Shown: positions 10,135-19,157 of the stretch, one piece after another
Layout: each line of letters opens with the position of its first letter
How positions within the stretch are numbered: the first letter of the stretch is position 1
Source: an uncultured Paracoccaceae bacterium
GTDB lineage: Bacteria > Pseudomonadota > Alphaproteobacteria > Rhodobacterales > Rhodobacteraceae
Length of the DNA stretch: 64,000 nt
Direction: 5' to 3'
Assembly (NCBI GenBank): GCA_938028765.1
Contig: CALIZF010000002.1
Coordinates: 62,001 to 126,000 of the forward strand
Translations under genes and position numbers: made by a program
The notes under the pieces: generated by a model
What the model saw: only the letters and a program-made list of their open reading frames with translations
What the model was told of the DNA's origin: nothing
Database searches by the model: none

Positions 10135-11351
10135 GGCGCGGGGGCGTCGGCGGCGGCGCGGGGGCTGGCAAGAAGGATGCCGGCGCAGGCCAGCGTGAGC
10201 CCGGCCGACAGGAGGAACGCCGCACCCGGCAGCTGCAGCGCCGCGCCGGGCGCGGTGAAGGCGAAGAAGACGGAAGTCATGACGAACGGCCCCCCGATCC
10301 AGGCCACCGCGCGCAGCGAGGACAGAAGGCCCTGCAGCTCGCCCTGCCTGCTGTCGGGTGTGGCACGCGACAGGATGCCTTGCAATGGCGGCATCACGCA
10401 GGCGCCGAGGCCGCAGAACGGCGTCAGGGCCAGCGCCAGCGTGCCCGACGTGACGAAGGCGAGGGTCACGAAGATCACGACGTTGGCCATCAGCCCGAAC
10501 CAGATCGTCCCCCAGTCGCCAAGGCGCGCCAGAAGGATTCGGATCAGCCCGCCCTGCATCGCTGCGAACGACAGCCCGAACAGCGCCAGCGACAGGCCGA
10601 TGGTGGCAGGCGGCCAGCCGAACCGCGCCGCGCCGAAATAGGCCCAGGTCGCCGGATAGGCGATCTGCGCGAATTCGTAGAGGAAGAAAACCGCCAGCGG
10701 CGCGCGCAGCGCCGGCAGGCGGCCGATCGCGGCCAGGGATGCGAAGGGGTTGGCGCGGGCCGGGCTGAAGGGGCGCCGGATGCGGTCGGTCACCGTCTCG
10801 GGCAGGACGAAGCCGCCGAAGAGGCAGTTCGCCGCCGCAAGGCCCGCCGCCGCCCAGAACGGCGCGCGGCTGCCGAACTCCGCCAGAAGCCCGCCCACGA
10901 CCGGCCCCAGCACGAAGCCGACGCCAAACGCCGCCCCGAGCAGGCCGAAGTTCGCTGCCTTCCTGTCCGGCGGCGAGATGTCGGCGACATAGGCCGTCGC
11001 GGTGGCGTGGGTCGCCGCCGTGATGCCGCCGACGATCCGCCCCGCCAGCAAAAGCCAGATCGACCCTGCCAGCGCCATCACCGCATAGTCGAGCGCCATG
11101 ACCCCCATCGACACCAGCAGGACCGGCCGCCGCCCGTAGCGGTCCGACAGGCTGCCGAGCAACGGGCCGAACAGGAACTGCATCACCGCGAACGAGGTGG
11201 CGAGGATGCCGCCCCACAGCGCCGCATCGGCGATCGTGCCGCCCGCAACCTCGCCGATCAGCGTCGGCATGACCGGCAGGATGAGGCCGATCCCCATCGC
11301 GTCGATGAGCAGCGTCAGCATGATGACCACGAAGGGCAGGCGGCGTTGCAT
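10131..11351 (-). CDS. MFS transporter, TetA-like (TCR/Tet family)
   Basis: 406 residues, 12 predicted membrane helices. The N-terminal [19 protein letters not shown] and the loop 2-3 motif [15 protein letters not shown] are characteristic of the drug:H+ antiporter group containing TetA. The C-terminal half has the weaker repeat of the fold. Proton-driven export of a small molecule is expected, and the name does not imply tetracycline resistance. It is coupled to the downstream alcohol dehydrogenase gene by a 4-bp overlap, so the substrate may be a pathway metabolite. Confidence 0.88.
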   Translation of the reverse strand: MQRRLPFVVIMLTLLIDAMGIGLILPVMPTLIGEVAGGTIADAALWGGILATSFAVMQFLFGPLLGSLSDRYGRRPVLLVSMGVMALDYAVMALAGSIWLLLAGRIVGGITAATHATATAYVADISPPDRKAANFGLLGAAFGVGFVLGPVVGGLLAEFGSRAPFWAAAGLAAANCLFGGFVLPETVTDRIRRPFSPARANPFASLAAIGRLPALRAPLAVFFLYEFAQIAYPATWAYFGAARFGWPPATIGLSLALFGLSFAAMQGGLIRILLARLGDWGTIWFGLMANVVIFVTLAFVTSGTLALALTPFCGLGACVMPPLQGILSRATPDSRQGELQGLLSSLRAVAWIGGPFVMTSVFFAFTAPGAALQLPGAAFLLSAGLTLACAGILLASPRAAADAPAP

Positions 11352-11477
11352 GGCTGCGTCCCGGCGGCGTGCCGCAAGCGTTACCGCGTCGGCAGGGCCG
11401 ACGCCAGCGGTCGCGCGCCGCCGCGCCGGGGTGCACCAGACGCGCCCGGCGGGCAGGGACGCCCGCGGGCTGTGCCC

Positions 11478-12266
11478 TCAGCCGCGCGGCAGGGCCGACA
11501 GGAAGCCGTTCAGAGCCGCGGCGAAGGCGTCTGGGGCCTCGACGCAAGGCAGGTGGCCCGCGGCGCGGATCAGGTGGAACCGGCTGCCGGCGACCAGTGC
11601 CGCCGTCTCGCGCACAAGGTCGGGCGGGGTCGATCCGTCCTCGGACCCCGCGATGCCCAGCACGGGCAGCGTCAGCCGGGCGGTCGTGGCGGTGAAGTCG
11701 GCCCCCGCGATGGCGGCCGCACAGCCGGCATAGCCCGCCGCAGGCGTCCGCGTCAGCATGTGCCGCCAGGCCGCCGCCTCGGCCGAGGCGCGGAAGGGGG
11801 GCGCGAACCAGCGCGCCATCACCGCGTCGGCCAGTGCCCCGATCCCCTCGGCCTCGACGGTGGCGATGCGATCGGCCCAGATCTGCGGCGTGCCGATCTT
11901 CGCGGCGGTGTTCGACAGCACGAGCGCCCGGGCAAGATCCGGCCGCTTGACCGCCAGCCCCTGCGCGATCATCCCGCCGATCGAACAGCCGACGATCACC
12001 GCCCCCGTGACGCCCGCCGCGTCGATCACCCGTTCGGCGTCGCGGATCAGCGCGCCCATGGAATAGGGGCCCGGCGGGCAGTCCGACAGGCCGTGCCCGC
12101 GCTTGTCCATGCGGATCGTCCGCCAGCCCGGCGGCAGCCGCGCCGCCACCTTGTCCCACAGCCTGAGGTCGGTGCCGAGCGAGTTGAGGAACACCACCGG
12201 CGCGCCCCCGGGATCGCCCCCGTCGTGCCAGTGGATGCGGATGTCGCCGAGGTCGAGTACCTGCAT
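11478..12266 (-). CDS. alpha/beta hydrolase, 3-oxoadipate enol-lactonase-like
   Basis: 262 residues, alpha/beta-hydrolase fold. It has HG-type oxyanion residues near FLNSLGTDLRLWD, the nucleophile elbow VGCSIGGMIAQ (Ser in G-X-S-X-G), the acid in GSEDGSTPPD and the His in RAAGHLPCVEAP. Overall pattern and length match PcaD, which opens 3-oxoadipate enol-lactone in the protocatechuate branch of the beta-ketoadipate pathway. No other pca genes are visible here, so the substrate assignment is tentative. It lies 16 bp downstream of the dehydratase gene on the same strand. Confidence 0.8.
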   Translation of the reverse strand: MQVLDLGDIRIHWHDGGDPGGAPVVFLNSLGTDLRLWDKVAARLPPGWRTIRMDKRGHGLSDCPPGPYSMGALIRDAERVIDAAGVTGAVIVGCSIGGMIAQGLAVKRPDLARALVLSNTAAKIGTPQIWADRIATVEAEGIGALADAVMARWFAPPFRASAEAAAWRHMLTRTPAAGYAGCAAAIAGADFTATTARLTLPVLGIAGSEDGSTPPDLVRETAALVAGSRFHLIRAAGHLPCVEAPDAFAAALNGFLSALPRG

Positions 12267-12282
12267 GCCGCCCCCCTTTCTC

Positions 12283-13323
12283 TCAGTCGAGTGTCGCCAG
12301 CGCGCGGGCGAAGATCGCCGGATCGACGTTCCCGCCCGATGCGGTGGCGATCACCGGCCCGTCCGCCAGCGCCTCGCCCCGGAACAGCGCCGCCGCCAGC
12401 GCCACCGCGCCGCCCGGTTCCAGCACCAGCTTGAGGTGCCGCCAGGCCAGCGCCATGGCCTCCAGCGCCTCGTCGTCGGTGACCGCAAGACCCGGCCCGG
12501 CGAGGCGCGACAGCACCGGGAACGTGATCGCGCCCGGTTCCGGCGTCACGATGGCGTCGCAGATTGAGGCCGCTCCGGCTGCATTGGCGACCGGTCGCCC
12601 GGCGGCGAGGCTGCGGGCGGTGTCGTCGAAGCCGGCGGGTTCGGCCGTGCGCACGCGCAGGCCCGGCGCGCGCGCCGCCAGCGCGAGCGCGATGCCCGCC
12701 GCCAGCCCCCCGCCGCCGCAGCACACAAGCACATCGGCGCGCGCGATCCCCGCCGCCCGGGCCTGTTCGGCGATCTCGAGGCCCGTCGTCCCCTGGCCCG
12801 CGATCACCAGCGGCGCGTCATAGGGCTTGACCAGCGTCAGCCCCCGCTCGGCCGCGATCCGCGCGCCGATCGCCTCGCGGTTCTCGCCCCCCGCGCGGTC
12901 ATAGGGCACCACCTCGGCCCCGTAGGCGCGGGTATTCGCGGCCTTCACTGCCGGCGCATCGGCGGGCATCACGATCACCGCGGGCACCCCATGCAGCGCC
13001 GCCGCCAGCGCCACCCCCTGCGCATGGTTGCCCGAGGAATAGGCCAGCACGCCGCGCGCGCGCACGGCCGGCGGCAAGGCCGACAGCGCCGACCAGGCGC
13101 CGCGGAACTTGAACGATCCGGTCCACTGCAGGCATTCGGCCTTCACGAAGACCGGCCGGCCCGCGATCCGGTCGAGAAGCGGTGCCGACAGCATCGGCGT
13201 GTGCCGCACATGGCCCGCCGCACGAGCAGCAGCGGCCTCGATTGCGGCGATGTCGGGCGCGGCAATGTCGGGCGGGGCACCGGCCGGCGCGGCGGGCTCG
13301 GTCTGGATGGGCGTGTCGGGCAT
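12283..13323 (-). CDS. PLP-dependent threonine/serine dehydratase (IlvA/TdcB-like)
   Basis: 346 residues, fold type II PLP enzyme without a C-terminal ACT regulatory domain, so closer to catabolic TdcB or serine racemase than to biosynthetic IlvA. The PLP lysine lies in GSFKFRGAWSAL, the phosphate-binding Gly loop is CCGGGGLAAGIAL, and SSGNHAQGVALAA is the substrate loop. It deaminates threonine to 2-oxobutyrate or serine to pyruvate. The N-terminal 30 residues are a low-complexity Ala/Pro stretch. The ATG at 13323 was chosen because further upstream the frame crosses the divergent promoter region and its CtrA-like box. Confidence 0.85.
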   Translation of the reverse strand: MPDTPIQTEPAAPAGAPPDIAAPDIAAIEAAAARAAGHVRHTPMLSAPLLDRIAGRPVFVKAECLQWTGSFKFRGAWSALSALPPAVRARGVLAYSSGNHAQGVALAAALHGVPAVIVMPADAPAVKAANTRAYGAEVVPYDRAGGENREAIGARIAAERGLTLVKPYDAPLVIAGQGTTGLEIAEQARAAGIARADVLVCCGGGGLAAGIALALAARAPGLRVRTAEPAGFDDTARSLAAGRPVANAAGAASICDAIVTPEPGAITFPVLSRLAGPGLAVTDDEALEAMALAWRHLKLVLEPGGAVALAAALFRGEALADGPVIATASGGNVDPAIFARALATLD

Positions 13324-13379
13324 CGCATCCTCGGCGGTCGGCCCGGAGGCTAGCGGCAGCGGCGGTCGAGGGAAAGGCG

Positions 13380-13395
13380 TTAAGTGCGCGTTAAC
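13380..13395. promoter_or_regulatory. CtrA-like binding box (TTAA-N7-TTAAC)
   Basis: TTAAGTGCGCGTTAAC matches the full alphaproteobacterial CtrA consensus TTAA-N7-TTAAC exactly. It lies in the 116-bp region between the divergent dehydratase gene and the envelope-protein gene starting at 13440, about 45 bp upstream of the latter. In DNA this rich in GC two TTAA words at the correct spacing are unlikely by chance. Which of the two genes it controls is not decided by sequence. Confidence 0.55.
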
Positions 13396-13439
13396 CCTGC
13401 TGCGCCGAGGCTGTGGCATCCGGGGCGACGGGGCGGAGG

Positions 13440-14093
13440 ATGGGCGGGGGCCGGTCAGTGCGGGCAATGCTGGCGGCGGGCGCGCTCGGCGCGGCCCATC
13501 CGGCGGATGCCGGCCCCTGGCCGCGACCGCCGGGCGAGACGTTCCTGAGCTTCGGCGCGCTGGCCGGATCCGCCGCGTCCGAGACGCAGGTCTGGGCCGA
13601 GCGCGGCCTCGGCGCGGGCTGGACGCTGGCGCTTGACGCCGCCGCGGATCGCGCGGGGGGCGGGCGGGCGATGGTGCTGGCCTTCCGCACGCTGACCGGC
13701 GCGGACGCGCGGCTGCGCCTTGCCGCGCTCGCGGGGGCCGGCGGCACGATGCTGCCCGACGGTGCGGTGCGGCCGGCGCTGCGGACCGGGATGACGGCCG
13801 GCACCGGCTGGGGCGGCCGGCGTCCCGGCTGGGCGCAGCTCGACCTTGCCGCGGAATGGCGCGGCGACGCAGTGGCCTGGAAGGCCGATGCCACCCTCGG
13901 CCTGCGCGTTGCGCCGCGCTGGCGCGCGATGGTCGAGCTTCAGGGCGAGGCCGGCCCCGCGGCGACGCTGCACCTGGCGCCGGCCGCGGTGTTCGCCCTG
14001 CGCGAGGGGCTCGATCTGGTGGCGGGCGCCCGGTTCGGTCTTGCCGGCGATCCGGGCGCGTCGGTCAGGCTGTCGGCGTGGCTGCGGTTCTGA
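13440..14093 (+). CDS. hypothetical secreted or outer-membrane protein
   Basis: 217 residues. The N-terminus [25 protein letters not shown] is a plausible signal peptide. The mature part has alternating hydrophobic and polar residues in short strands ([16 protein letters not shown], [42 protein letters not shown]) and ends VRLSAWLRF, with a terminal Phe as in many outer-membrane beta-barrels. I do not recognise a family. The ATG at 13440 is preferred to the GTG at 13413 for the signal peptide. The 3' end overlaps the convergent rlmN by 29 bp. The upstream CtrA-like box suggests cell-cycle-linked expression. Confidence 0.65.
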   Translation: MGGGRSVRAMLAAGALGAAHPADAGPWPRPPGETFLSFGALAGSAASETQVWAERGLGAGWTLALDAAADRAGGGRAMVLAFRTLTGADARLRLAALAGAGGTMLPDGAVRPALRTGMTAGTGWGGRRPGWAQLDLAAEWRGDAVAWKADATLGLRVAPRWRAMVELQGEAGPAATLHLAPAAVFALREGLDLVAGARFGLAGDPGASVRLSAWLRF

Positions 14094-15237
14094 CCGCACG
14101 CCGGGCCTTTTCCGAGGCGGATTTCAGCTGCCCGCAGGCCGCCATGATGTCTTCGCCGCGGGGGGTGCGGATCGGGCTGGCGTAGCCCGCCTTGTAGACG
14201 ATGTCGGCGAAGGCCTCGATCCGTTCCCAGTCCGACCGTTCGTAGGGCGCGCCGGGCCATTCGTTGAACGGGATCAGGTTGATCTTGGCAGGGATCCCCG
14301 CGATCAGCCGCACCAGCCGCCGGGCATCCGCATCGCTGTCGTTCACGCCCTTCAGCATGACGTATTCGAAGGTGATGCGCTCGCTGTTCGACAGCCGCGG
14401 ATAGTCGCGCAAGGCCGCGAGCAGCGCGGCGATGTTCCACTTCCGGTTGATCGGCACCAGCCGGTCGCGCACCGCATCGGTGGTGGCGTGGAACGACACG
14501 GCAAGCTGGCAGCCGATCTCGGTCGCGCAGCGCGCGATCTCGGGCACGACGCCAGAGGTTGACAGGGTGATGCGCCGACGGCCGAGGGCGATCCCCTCGC
14601 CGTCCATCACGATGCGCATGGCGTCGCGGACCGCCTCGAAGTTGTAGAGGGGTTCCCCCATCCCCATCAGGACGATGTTCGACACCAGCCGGTCGCCGGT
14701 GCCGCCCTGGCCCGCGCGCGGCCAGTCGTCCAGATCGTCGCGCGCCAGCATGACCTGCCCCACGATCTCGGCCGCGGTCAGGTTGCGCACCAGCCGCTGC
14801 GTGCCGGTGTGGCAGAACGAACAGGTCAGCGTGCAGCCGACCTGGCTCGAGATGCACAGCGTCCCGCGCCCGTCCTCGGGGATGTAGACGGTTTCCACCT
14901 CGTGCCCGCCGGCGATGCGGACCAGATACTTCCGCGTCCCGTCCGCGGATACCTGCCGCGACACGACCGCCGGCACCGCGATCTCGAACCGCGCGGCCAG
15001 AAGCGTGCGGTATTCCTTCGCGAGATTGGTCATCGCCGCGAAGTCGCGCAGGCCCCGGTGATAGACCCACTGCCAGATCTGGCCGACCCGCATCTTCGCC
15101 TGCATCTCGGGCGTGCCGGCTTCGACCAGCGCCGCGCGCAGCTGGTCGCGCGTCAGGCCGACAATGTTAACCTTTCCGCCCTCGGGCAGGCGCCGGGGCA
15201 GGGTCAGGGCATCGGGGATGATCGGCGCGTCGGGCAT
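14065..15237 (-). CDS. rlmN: dual-specificity 23S rRNA/tRNA (adenine C2)-methyltransferase RlmN
   Basis: 390 residues. It is a radical-SAM enzyme with the CX3CX2C cluster in [13 protein letters not shown], which methylates C2 of A2503 in 23S rRNA and A37 in some tRNAs. The N-terminal accessory domain contains [27 protein letters not shown] and the C-terminal [14 protein letters not shown], which supplies the second catalytic Cys, are diagnostic. The ATG at 15237 starts [16 protein letters not shown]; an in-frame ATG 12 codons upstream lacks family similarity. Its 3' end overlaps the convergent upstream gene. Confidence 0.96.
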   Translation of the reverse strand: MPDAPIIPDALTLPRRLPEGGKVNIVGLTRDQLRAALVEAGTPEMQAKMRVGQIWQWVYHRGLRDFAAMTNLAKEYRTLLAARFEIAVPAVVSRQVSADGTRKYLVRIAGGHEVETVYIPEDGRGTLCISSQVGCTLTCSFCHTGTQRLVRNLTAAEIVGQVMLARDDLDDWPRAGQGGTGDRLVSNIVLMGMGEPLYNFEAVRDAMRIVMDGEGIALGRRRITLSTSGVVPEIARCATEIGCQLAVSFHATTDAVRDRLVPINRKWNIAALLAALRDYPRLSNSERITFEYVMLKGVNDSDADARRLVRLIAGIPAKINLIPFNEWPGAPYERSDWERIEAFADIVYKAGYASPIRTPRGEDIMAACGQLKSASEKARRAVRTAATPTA

Positions 15238-15335
15238 CGCATGGCCGGGGCTGCGGGGTGGCAAGCCGCGCATATAGCAAGCGGCGCCGTCCGGCGGAAC
15301 CCGCGGCCGCGAAAAAATCCCGGCCGCGCGTCAGG

Positions 15336-15869
15336 TCACTTGCAGCGCGCCTCGGCCTCGGCCATCGCGGCGGTGAACCCGAGGAGCGAGAACGTGTCCT
15401 GCGTCTGCGTGCCGCGCGCCGACCGGCCGGTGACGACCGCCTCGGACCCGCGTTTCATCGCAGCCAGCAGGGCGGCGTCGGCCTGCGCGTTCTGCGGCCA
15501 CGCCCATTCGCCGTCCGTCATGAGTTCGAACCGGTCGGAGCCGATCTGCACCGTAACGGTCGAGTTCGGCGCGAAGGGATAGCCGCCGGTGAAGCTGACC
15601 TCGCCGGCGGCGCCGGTGCCGGGGCGGAAGGTGACGAACAGGAAGATGTCGCCGCGGCGCACCTGCACGGGGCGGCCGTCGCGGGTGTTCACCGTCTGCT
15701 TCGGGGCGGACACGCCCCAGCATTCGCGGGGGTTCGCCTCGGTGAACACGCTCCAGTCGCGCTGCGTCGCAACCCGGTTGGTCGATTCCTGCGCCTGCGC
15801 CGCCGTCGTCCCGGCCGCAGCCGCAAACGCCAGTGCCGCTGCGAGCACCGCCCCCTGCACCGTCCTCAT
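15336..15869 (-). CDS. invasion-associated locus B (IalB) family periplasmic protein
   Basis: 177 residues. A signal peptide ends around AAQAQES. The mature domain matches the IalB family: RDWSVFTEANPRECWGVSAPK with a Cys, RRGDIFLFVTFRPG, the strand pair ending GEVSFTGGYPF, and a second Cys in EARCK at the C-terminus that could pair with the first. The name comes from Bartonella, but in free-living Rhodobacterales the family is common and its function is unknown. It stands alone, upstream of and divergent from the asparaginase gene. Confidence 0.85.
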   Translation of the reverse strand: MRTVQGAVLAAALAFAAAAGTTAAQAQESTNRVATQRDWSVFTEANPRECWGVSAPKQTVNTRDGRPVQVRRGDIFLFVTFRPGTGAAGEVSFTGGYPFAPNSTVTVQIGSDRFELMTDGEWAWPQNAQADAALLAAMKRGSEAVVTGRSARGTQTQDTFSLLGFTAAMAEAEARCK

Positions 15870-16044
15870 GCCCCAAGCGCCTCCGCACGACCTGCATCCC
15901 GCCCTGCGCCGCGGAGGGCGCCCTTTCGGCGCACTTTTCCCGTGGCGCGGGATGCGTCAACTCGATTAGGGCTTGTAGCCTGAAACCGGCGGGGGCGGAA
16001 ACCCCTGCGCGCGAAAAATCGCGCATGTGTTATGGGGATGGCCG

Positions 16045-17028
16045 ATGGCGGCGGTGCCGATGGTGGAGCTGTGGCGCGGCGGGCGGTGCGAAAGCGTCCA
16101 CGCCGGCCATGCGGTGGTGTGCGACCCGCAGGGCACGGCCGTGGCGGCCTGGGGCGACCCCGAGGCCGTGATCTACCCGCGGTCGTCGTGCAAGATGGTG
16201 CAGGCGCTGCCGCTTGTGGAAAGCGGCGCGGGGGCCGGGCTGACGGCCGAACAACTGGCGCTGGCCTGCGCGAGCCACCAGGGCGCGGCGGCGCATGTCG
16301 GCCGCGTCGCGGCCTGGCTTGCGGACCTCGGCCTTGGCGAGGCGGACCTGCGCTGCGGCGCGCACGAACCGGCCGACCGGGCCGAGCGCGACCGGCTGAT
16401 CCGCGCAGGCGAGGGCCCGTGCCAGCTGCACAACAACTGTTCGGGCAAGCACGCGGGCTTTCTGACGCTCGCCCGCCACCTGCGCGCGGAGCCCGATTAT
16501 GTGGACCCCGGCCACCCCGTGCAACTGGCCGTCCGCGCGGCCTTCGAGGCGGTCACGGGCGCGTGCTCGCCCGGCTACGGGATCGACGGCTGCTCGGCGC
16601 CGAACTTCGCTACAACCCTGCGCGGCCTCGCGCGCGCCATGGCGGCTTTTGCGGCGGCGGGGTCGGGCGATGCGCGCGGCCGCGCGATGCGGCGGCTGAC
16701 CGAGGCGATGATGGCGCATCCCGATCTGGTCGCGGGCGAGGGGCGGGCCTGCACCGTGCTGATGCGTGCCGCCGCCGGGAGGGCCGCGGTCAAGACCGGC
16801 GCCGAAGGCGTGTTCGTGGCGATCCTGCCGGGGCAGCGCCTGGGCGTGGCCGTCAAGATCGCCGACGGCGCCGCCCGCGCGGCCGAAGCGGCGATCGCGG
16901 CGCTGCTCGTGCGGCTGAAGGTGCTCGAGGAGGGGGATCCGGCGGTCCGCCGCTACCTCGGCGCGCCGATCCTGAACTGGCGCGGGATCGCCACCGGCGA
17001 GGTCCGCCTTGCCCCCGGTTTCGGCTAG
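16045..17028 (+). CDS. type III (Rhizobium-type) L-asparaginase
   Basis: 327 residues of the asparaginase II family of Rhizobium etli, unrelated to the E. coli enzymes. Visible family signatures are YPRSSCKMVQALPLVESGA near residue 45, ACASHQG, NNCSGKHAGFL (the Cys/Ser/Lys cluster of the active site) and YGIDGCSAPNF. It hydrolyses asparagine to aspartate and ammonia in the cytoplasm. The ATG at 16045 starts MAAVPMVELWRGG; a GTG six codons upstream is in frame. It is followed, with overlap, by a YdcF-like gene. Confidence 0.88.
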   Translation: MAAVPMVELWRGGRCESVHAGHAVVCDPQGTAVAAWGDPEAVIYPRSSCKMVQALPLVESGAGAGLTAEQLALACASHQGAAAHVGRVAAWLADLGLGEADLRCGAHEPADRAERDRLIRAGEGPCQLHNNCSGKHAGFLTLARHLRAEPDYVDPGHPVQLAVRAAFEAVTGACSPGYGIDGCSAPNFATTLRGLARAMAAFAAAGSGDARGRAMRRLTEAMMAHPDLVAGEGRACTVLMRAAAGRAAVKTGAEGVFVAILPGQRLGVAVKIADGAARAAEAAIAALLVRLKVLEEGDPAVRRYLGAPILNWRGIATGEVRLAPGFG

Positions 17029-17572
17029 GCCCCCCCGGCGCGGCGCGTCTGCGGGATCGGGCGGCCCCTCGGGGGCGGGGCCCGACCCGCCCGGGCCGCC
17101 GGCGGCGGTGCCGCCGGTCGCGCTGCTGCTAGGGGCCGCGCTGCGGCGCGACGGCGCGCCCTCGGCGGCGATGCTCCGGCGCTGCGCCCATGCGGCGGCG
17201 CTGTGGCGGGCGGGCCGGGTCGGCCTGATCCTCGCGACCGGCGGCGCGCTGCGCCACCCTCGGCCCGAGGCGCTGGTCATGCGCGACCTCCTCATCGCCG
17301 CGGGTGTTCCCGCCGAGGCCATCCTGACCGAGACGGCGGCGCGGAACACCGCGCAGAACATCCGCCTGTCCCGCCCCCTCTTGCCGCCGGGGGCCGAGGT
17401 TCTGCTGGTGACCGACCGGTGGCACATGCCGCGCGCGGCGATGATCGCGCGCGCCGAAGGTCTGCCGGTCACGCCCGCGCCAGCGCCGCCCTCGGGTCCG
17501 CTGCTGCCGCGGGCAGCCTGGACGCTGCGCGAGGGGGCGGCGATCCTGAAGTGGCTGGCGCTGCGCCGCTGA
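17009..17572 (+). CDS. YdcF-like (DUF218) protein
   Basis: 187 residues from a TTG, or 154 from a GTG at 17108; the conserved part begins with VALLLGAALRRDGAPS, so the later start is possible. DUF218 features are RAGRVGLILATGGALR, ARNTAQNIRLSRPLLP and VLLVTDRWHMPRA. The family includes SanA and YdcF with proposed roles in envelope integrity or nucleotide binding; no activity can be assigned. The 33 residues before the conserved core are low complexity. The 5' end overlaps the asparaginase gene by 20 bp. Confidence 0.78.
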   Translation: MPPVSARPPRRGASAGSGGPSGAGPDPPGPPAAVPPVALLLGAALRRDGAPSAAMLRRCAHAAALWRAGRVGLILATGGALRHPRPEALVMRDLLIAAGVPAEAILTETAARNTAQNIRLSRPLLPPGAEVLLVTDRWHMPRAAMIARAEGLPVTPAPAPPSGPLLPRAAWTLREGAAILKWLALRR

Positions 17573-17598
17573 CCCCGAGGGCGCGTCGCGGTGTCCGG

Positions 17599-19056
17599 TC
17601 AGATCAGCGCAATGTCCGCTGCCGTCAGCGCGATGTCGCCGGTCAGGCGGAACAGCAGGATTTCGCCCCCGTCGGCGTCGCCGTTGGTATCCCAAACGAG
17701 TTCCGTAACGCCGCCGGCGGCGTCGAACCGGCGCACCATCTGCGGCCCGGCGCCCGCCGCCGCGCCGATGGCGAGGGACGCCGGGTCGAGCGGGCCGGGG
17801 ACGAGGCCCGAGCCGAGCGCCACCGCAGCGACCTCGACCCGGTCGGTGCCGAGGGCGAAGTCGACGATCAGATCGGCCCCGTCCGCGGCGGACAGGAACC
17901 GGAAAACGTCCATGCCGGCACCGCCCTCCAGCGTGTCGGTGCCCGCGCCGCCCTCCAGCGTGTCGTTCCCGCGCCCACCCGACAACGAATCCGCGCCGCC
18001 GCCGCCCCGCAGCACGTCGTTGCCGCTGCCGCCGAAAAGACTGTCCTGCCCCTCGCCGCCCTCGATCCGGTCGCGGCTGCCGCCGCCGTCCAGAACGTCG
18101 TTGCCCTGCCGGCCGAACAGGCGGTCGGACCCGGCATTGCCGAGGATGGTGTCGTCGCCGCGCTGCCCGTCGCCCGTGTCGTTCCCGGACCCGAGCGCGA
18201 TCAGGTCCGCGGACGCGCCGCCGATCACGGCGAATTGTTCGAACCCGACGATGTCCGACAGCATCCCGTCGTCCACCCGCCCGTCGCCGCCGACGACGAA
18301 GTAGAGCGCCCCGCCGGTCCCCTCGACCGCCTCCAGCGTGTCCTGCCCCGCGCCGCCAGCGAGCGTGCTGGCCCGTCCGGTGACGGAATAGGACACGCGG
18401 TCGTCGCCGGCACCGGCCGCGACCGCGTTGGCCCCGCGACCCACAGCGATCACGTCGTCCGCGTCGCCCGCGATCACGGTGTCGTCGCCGTCCCCGAGGC
18501 TGACCGCAAGGCGTTCGAACCCGCTGAAGGACAGGCGCAGGCCGTTCGCCGCCTCGGCCCCGCCGCCGGGGCCCGACAGCACCACCCGCACGGCGCCGGG
18601 GGTCGCGGTCCAGTCGATGTCGAGCGTGTCGAAACCGCTGCCCCCGGTCGCATGACCACCCCGGTTCGGCCGCACCGCGACGATGTCGTCGCCGGCGCCG
18701 CCGTGGGCCGTGGAATTGCCGGACCCGGCGCCGAAGTTCATGAAGACGCGGTCGTTGCCGTCACCGCCGAAGTAGATCTCCGCCCCGGAGCCGCCGAGGA
18801 TCACGTCGTCGCCGCCGCCGCCGAAGGCACTGTCGTCGCCGGGGCCGGTTTCGATCCGGTCGTTCCCCGCGCCCCCGTCGAGGCTGTCGGCATCGTCGCC
18901 GCCGGCGATGGTGTCGTCGCCGTCGCCGCCGAGGATCGTGTCGGCGGCGGTGCCGCCCGTCAGCACGTGGTCGCCGCCCCGCCCCTCGATCCGAGCGGGA
19001 CGGGCCCCCGCGGCGGTCAGGGTATCGTTCCGGTCGTCGCCGAACAGCTCTTCCAT
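17599..19056 (-). CDS. RTX (GGXGXDXUX) calcium-binding secreted protein 1
   Basis: 485 residues consisting largely of glycine-aspartate nonapeptides (for example GGDGDDTIAG, GGAGNDRIE, GGSGNDVLRG). The repeats form two blocks separated by a repeat-poor segment at about residues 150-290. The C-terminus (DIALTAADIALI) is hydrophobic, as in type I secretion signals. RTX blocks fold as calcium beta-rolls outside the cell. There is no N-terminal signal peptide and no catalytic domain that I can identify, so it is more likely structural or adhesive than a toxin. No HlyB/HlyD-type exporter gene is nearby. Confidence 0.88.
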   Translation of the reverse strand: MEELFGDDRNDTLTAAGARPARIEGRGGDHVLTGGTAADTILGGDGDDTIAGGDDADSLDGGAGNDRIETGPGDDSAFGGGGDDVILGGSGAEIYFGGDGNDRVFMNFGAGSGNSTAHGGAGDDIVAVRPNRGGHATGGSGFDTLDIDWTATPGAVRVVLSGPGGGAEAANGLRLSFSGFERLAVSLGDGDDTVIAGDADDVIAVGRGANAVAAGAGDDRVSYSVTGRASTLAGGAGQDTLEAVEGTGGALYFVVGGDGRVDDGMLSDIVGFEQFAVIGGASADLIALGSGNDTGDGQRGDDTILGNAGSDRLFGRQGNDVLDGGGSRDRIEGGEGQDSLFGGSGNDVLRGGGGADSLSGGRGNDTLEGGAGTDTLEGGAGMDVFRFLSAADGADLIVDFALGTDRVEVAAVALGSGLVPGPLDPASLAIGAAAGAGPQMVRRFDAAGGVTELVWDTNGDADGGEILLFRLTGDIALTAADIALI

Positions 19057-19157
19057 CGCGCGGGCCCTCTGTGGCGGATCCTGCCTTCACCGTCGCGCGC
19101 GAGCCTAGACCGTTCTCGCGCCGCGTGCAACGGGGCGACACTGCGGCGCGGCGCGGG

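Noticed and set aside
7663..10641. Open frame of 992 codons on the plus strand across 7.7-10.6 kb
   Set aside because: It runs antisense to three genes with clear catalytic motifs; composition is typical of a shadow frame.
15169..15176. TTAACC near the start of rlmN as a CtrA half-site
   Set aside because: Only one half is present and it lies inside the coding sequence.
16009..16024. Inverted repeat GCGCGA-AAAA-TCGCGC before the asparaginase gene as a terminator
   Set aside because: Short stem without a T-run and located just before a gene start; no neighbouring gene ends there on the plus strand.
17599..19056. Short GC-rich tandem repeats that resemble a repeat array
   Set aside because: The periodicity of 27 bp is that of RTX nonapeptides in a coding frame, not of CRISPR repeats with unique spacers.
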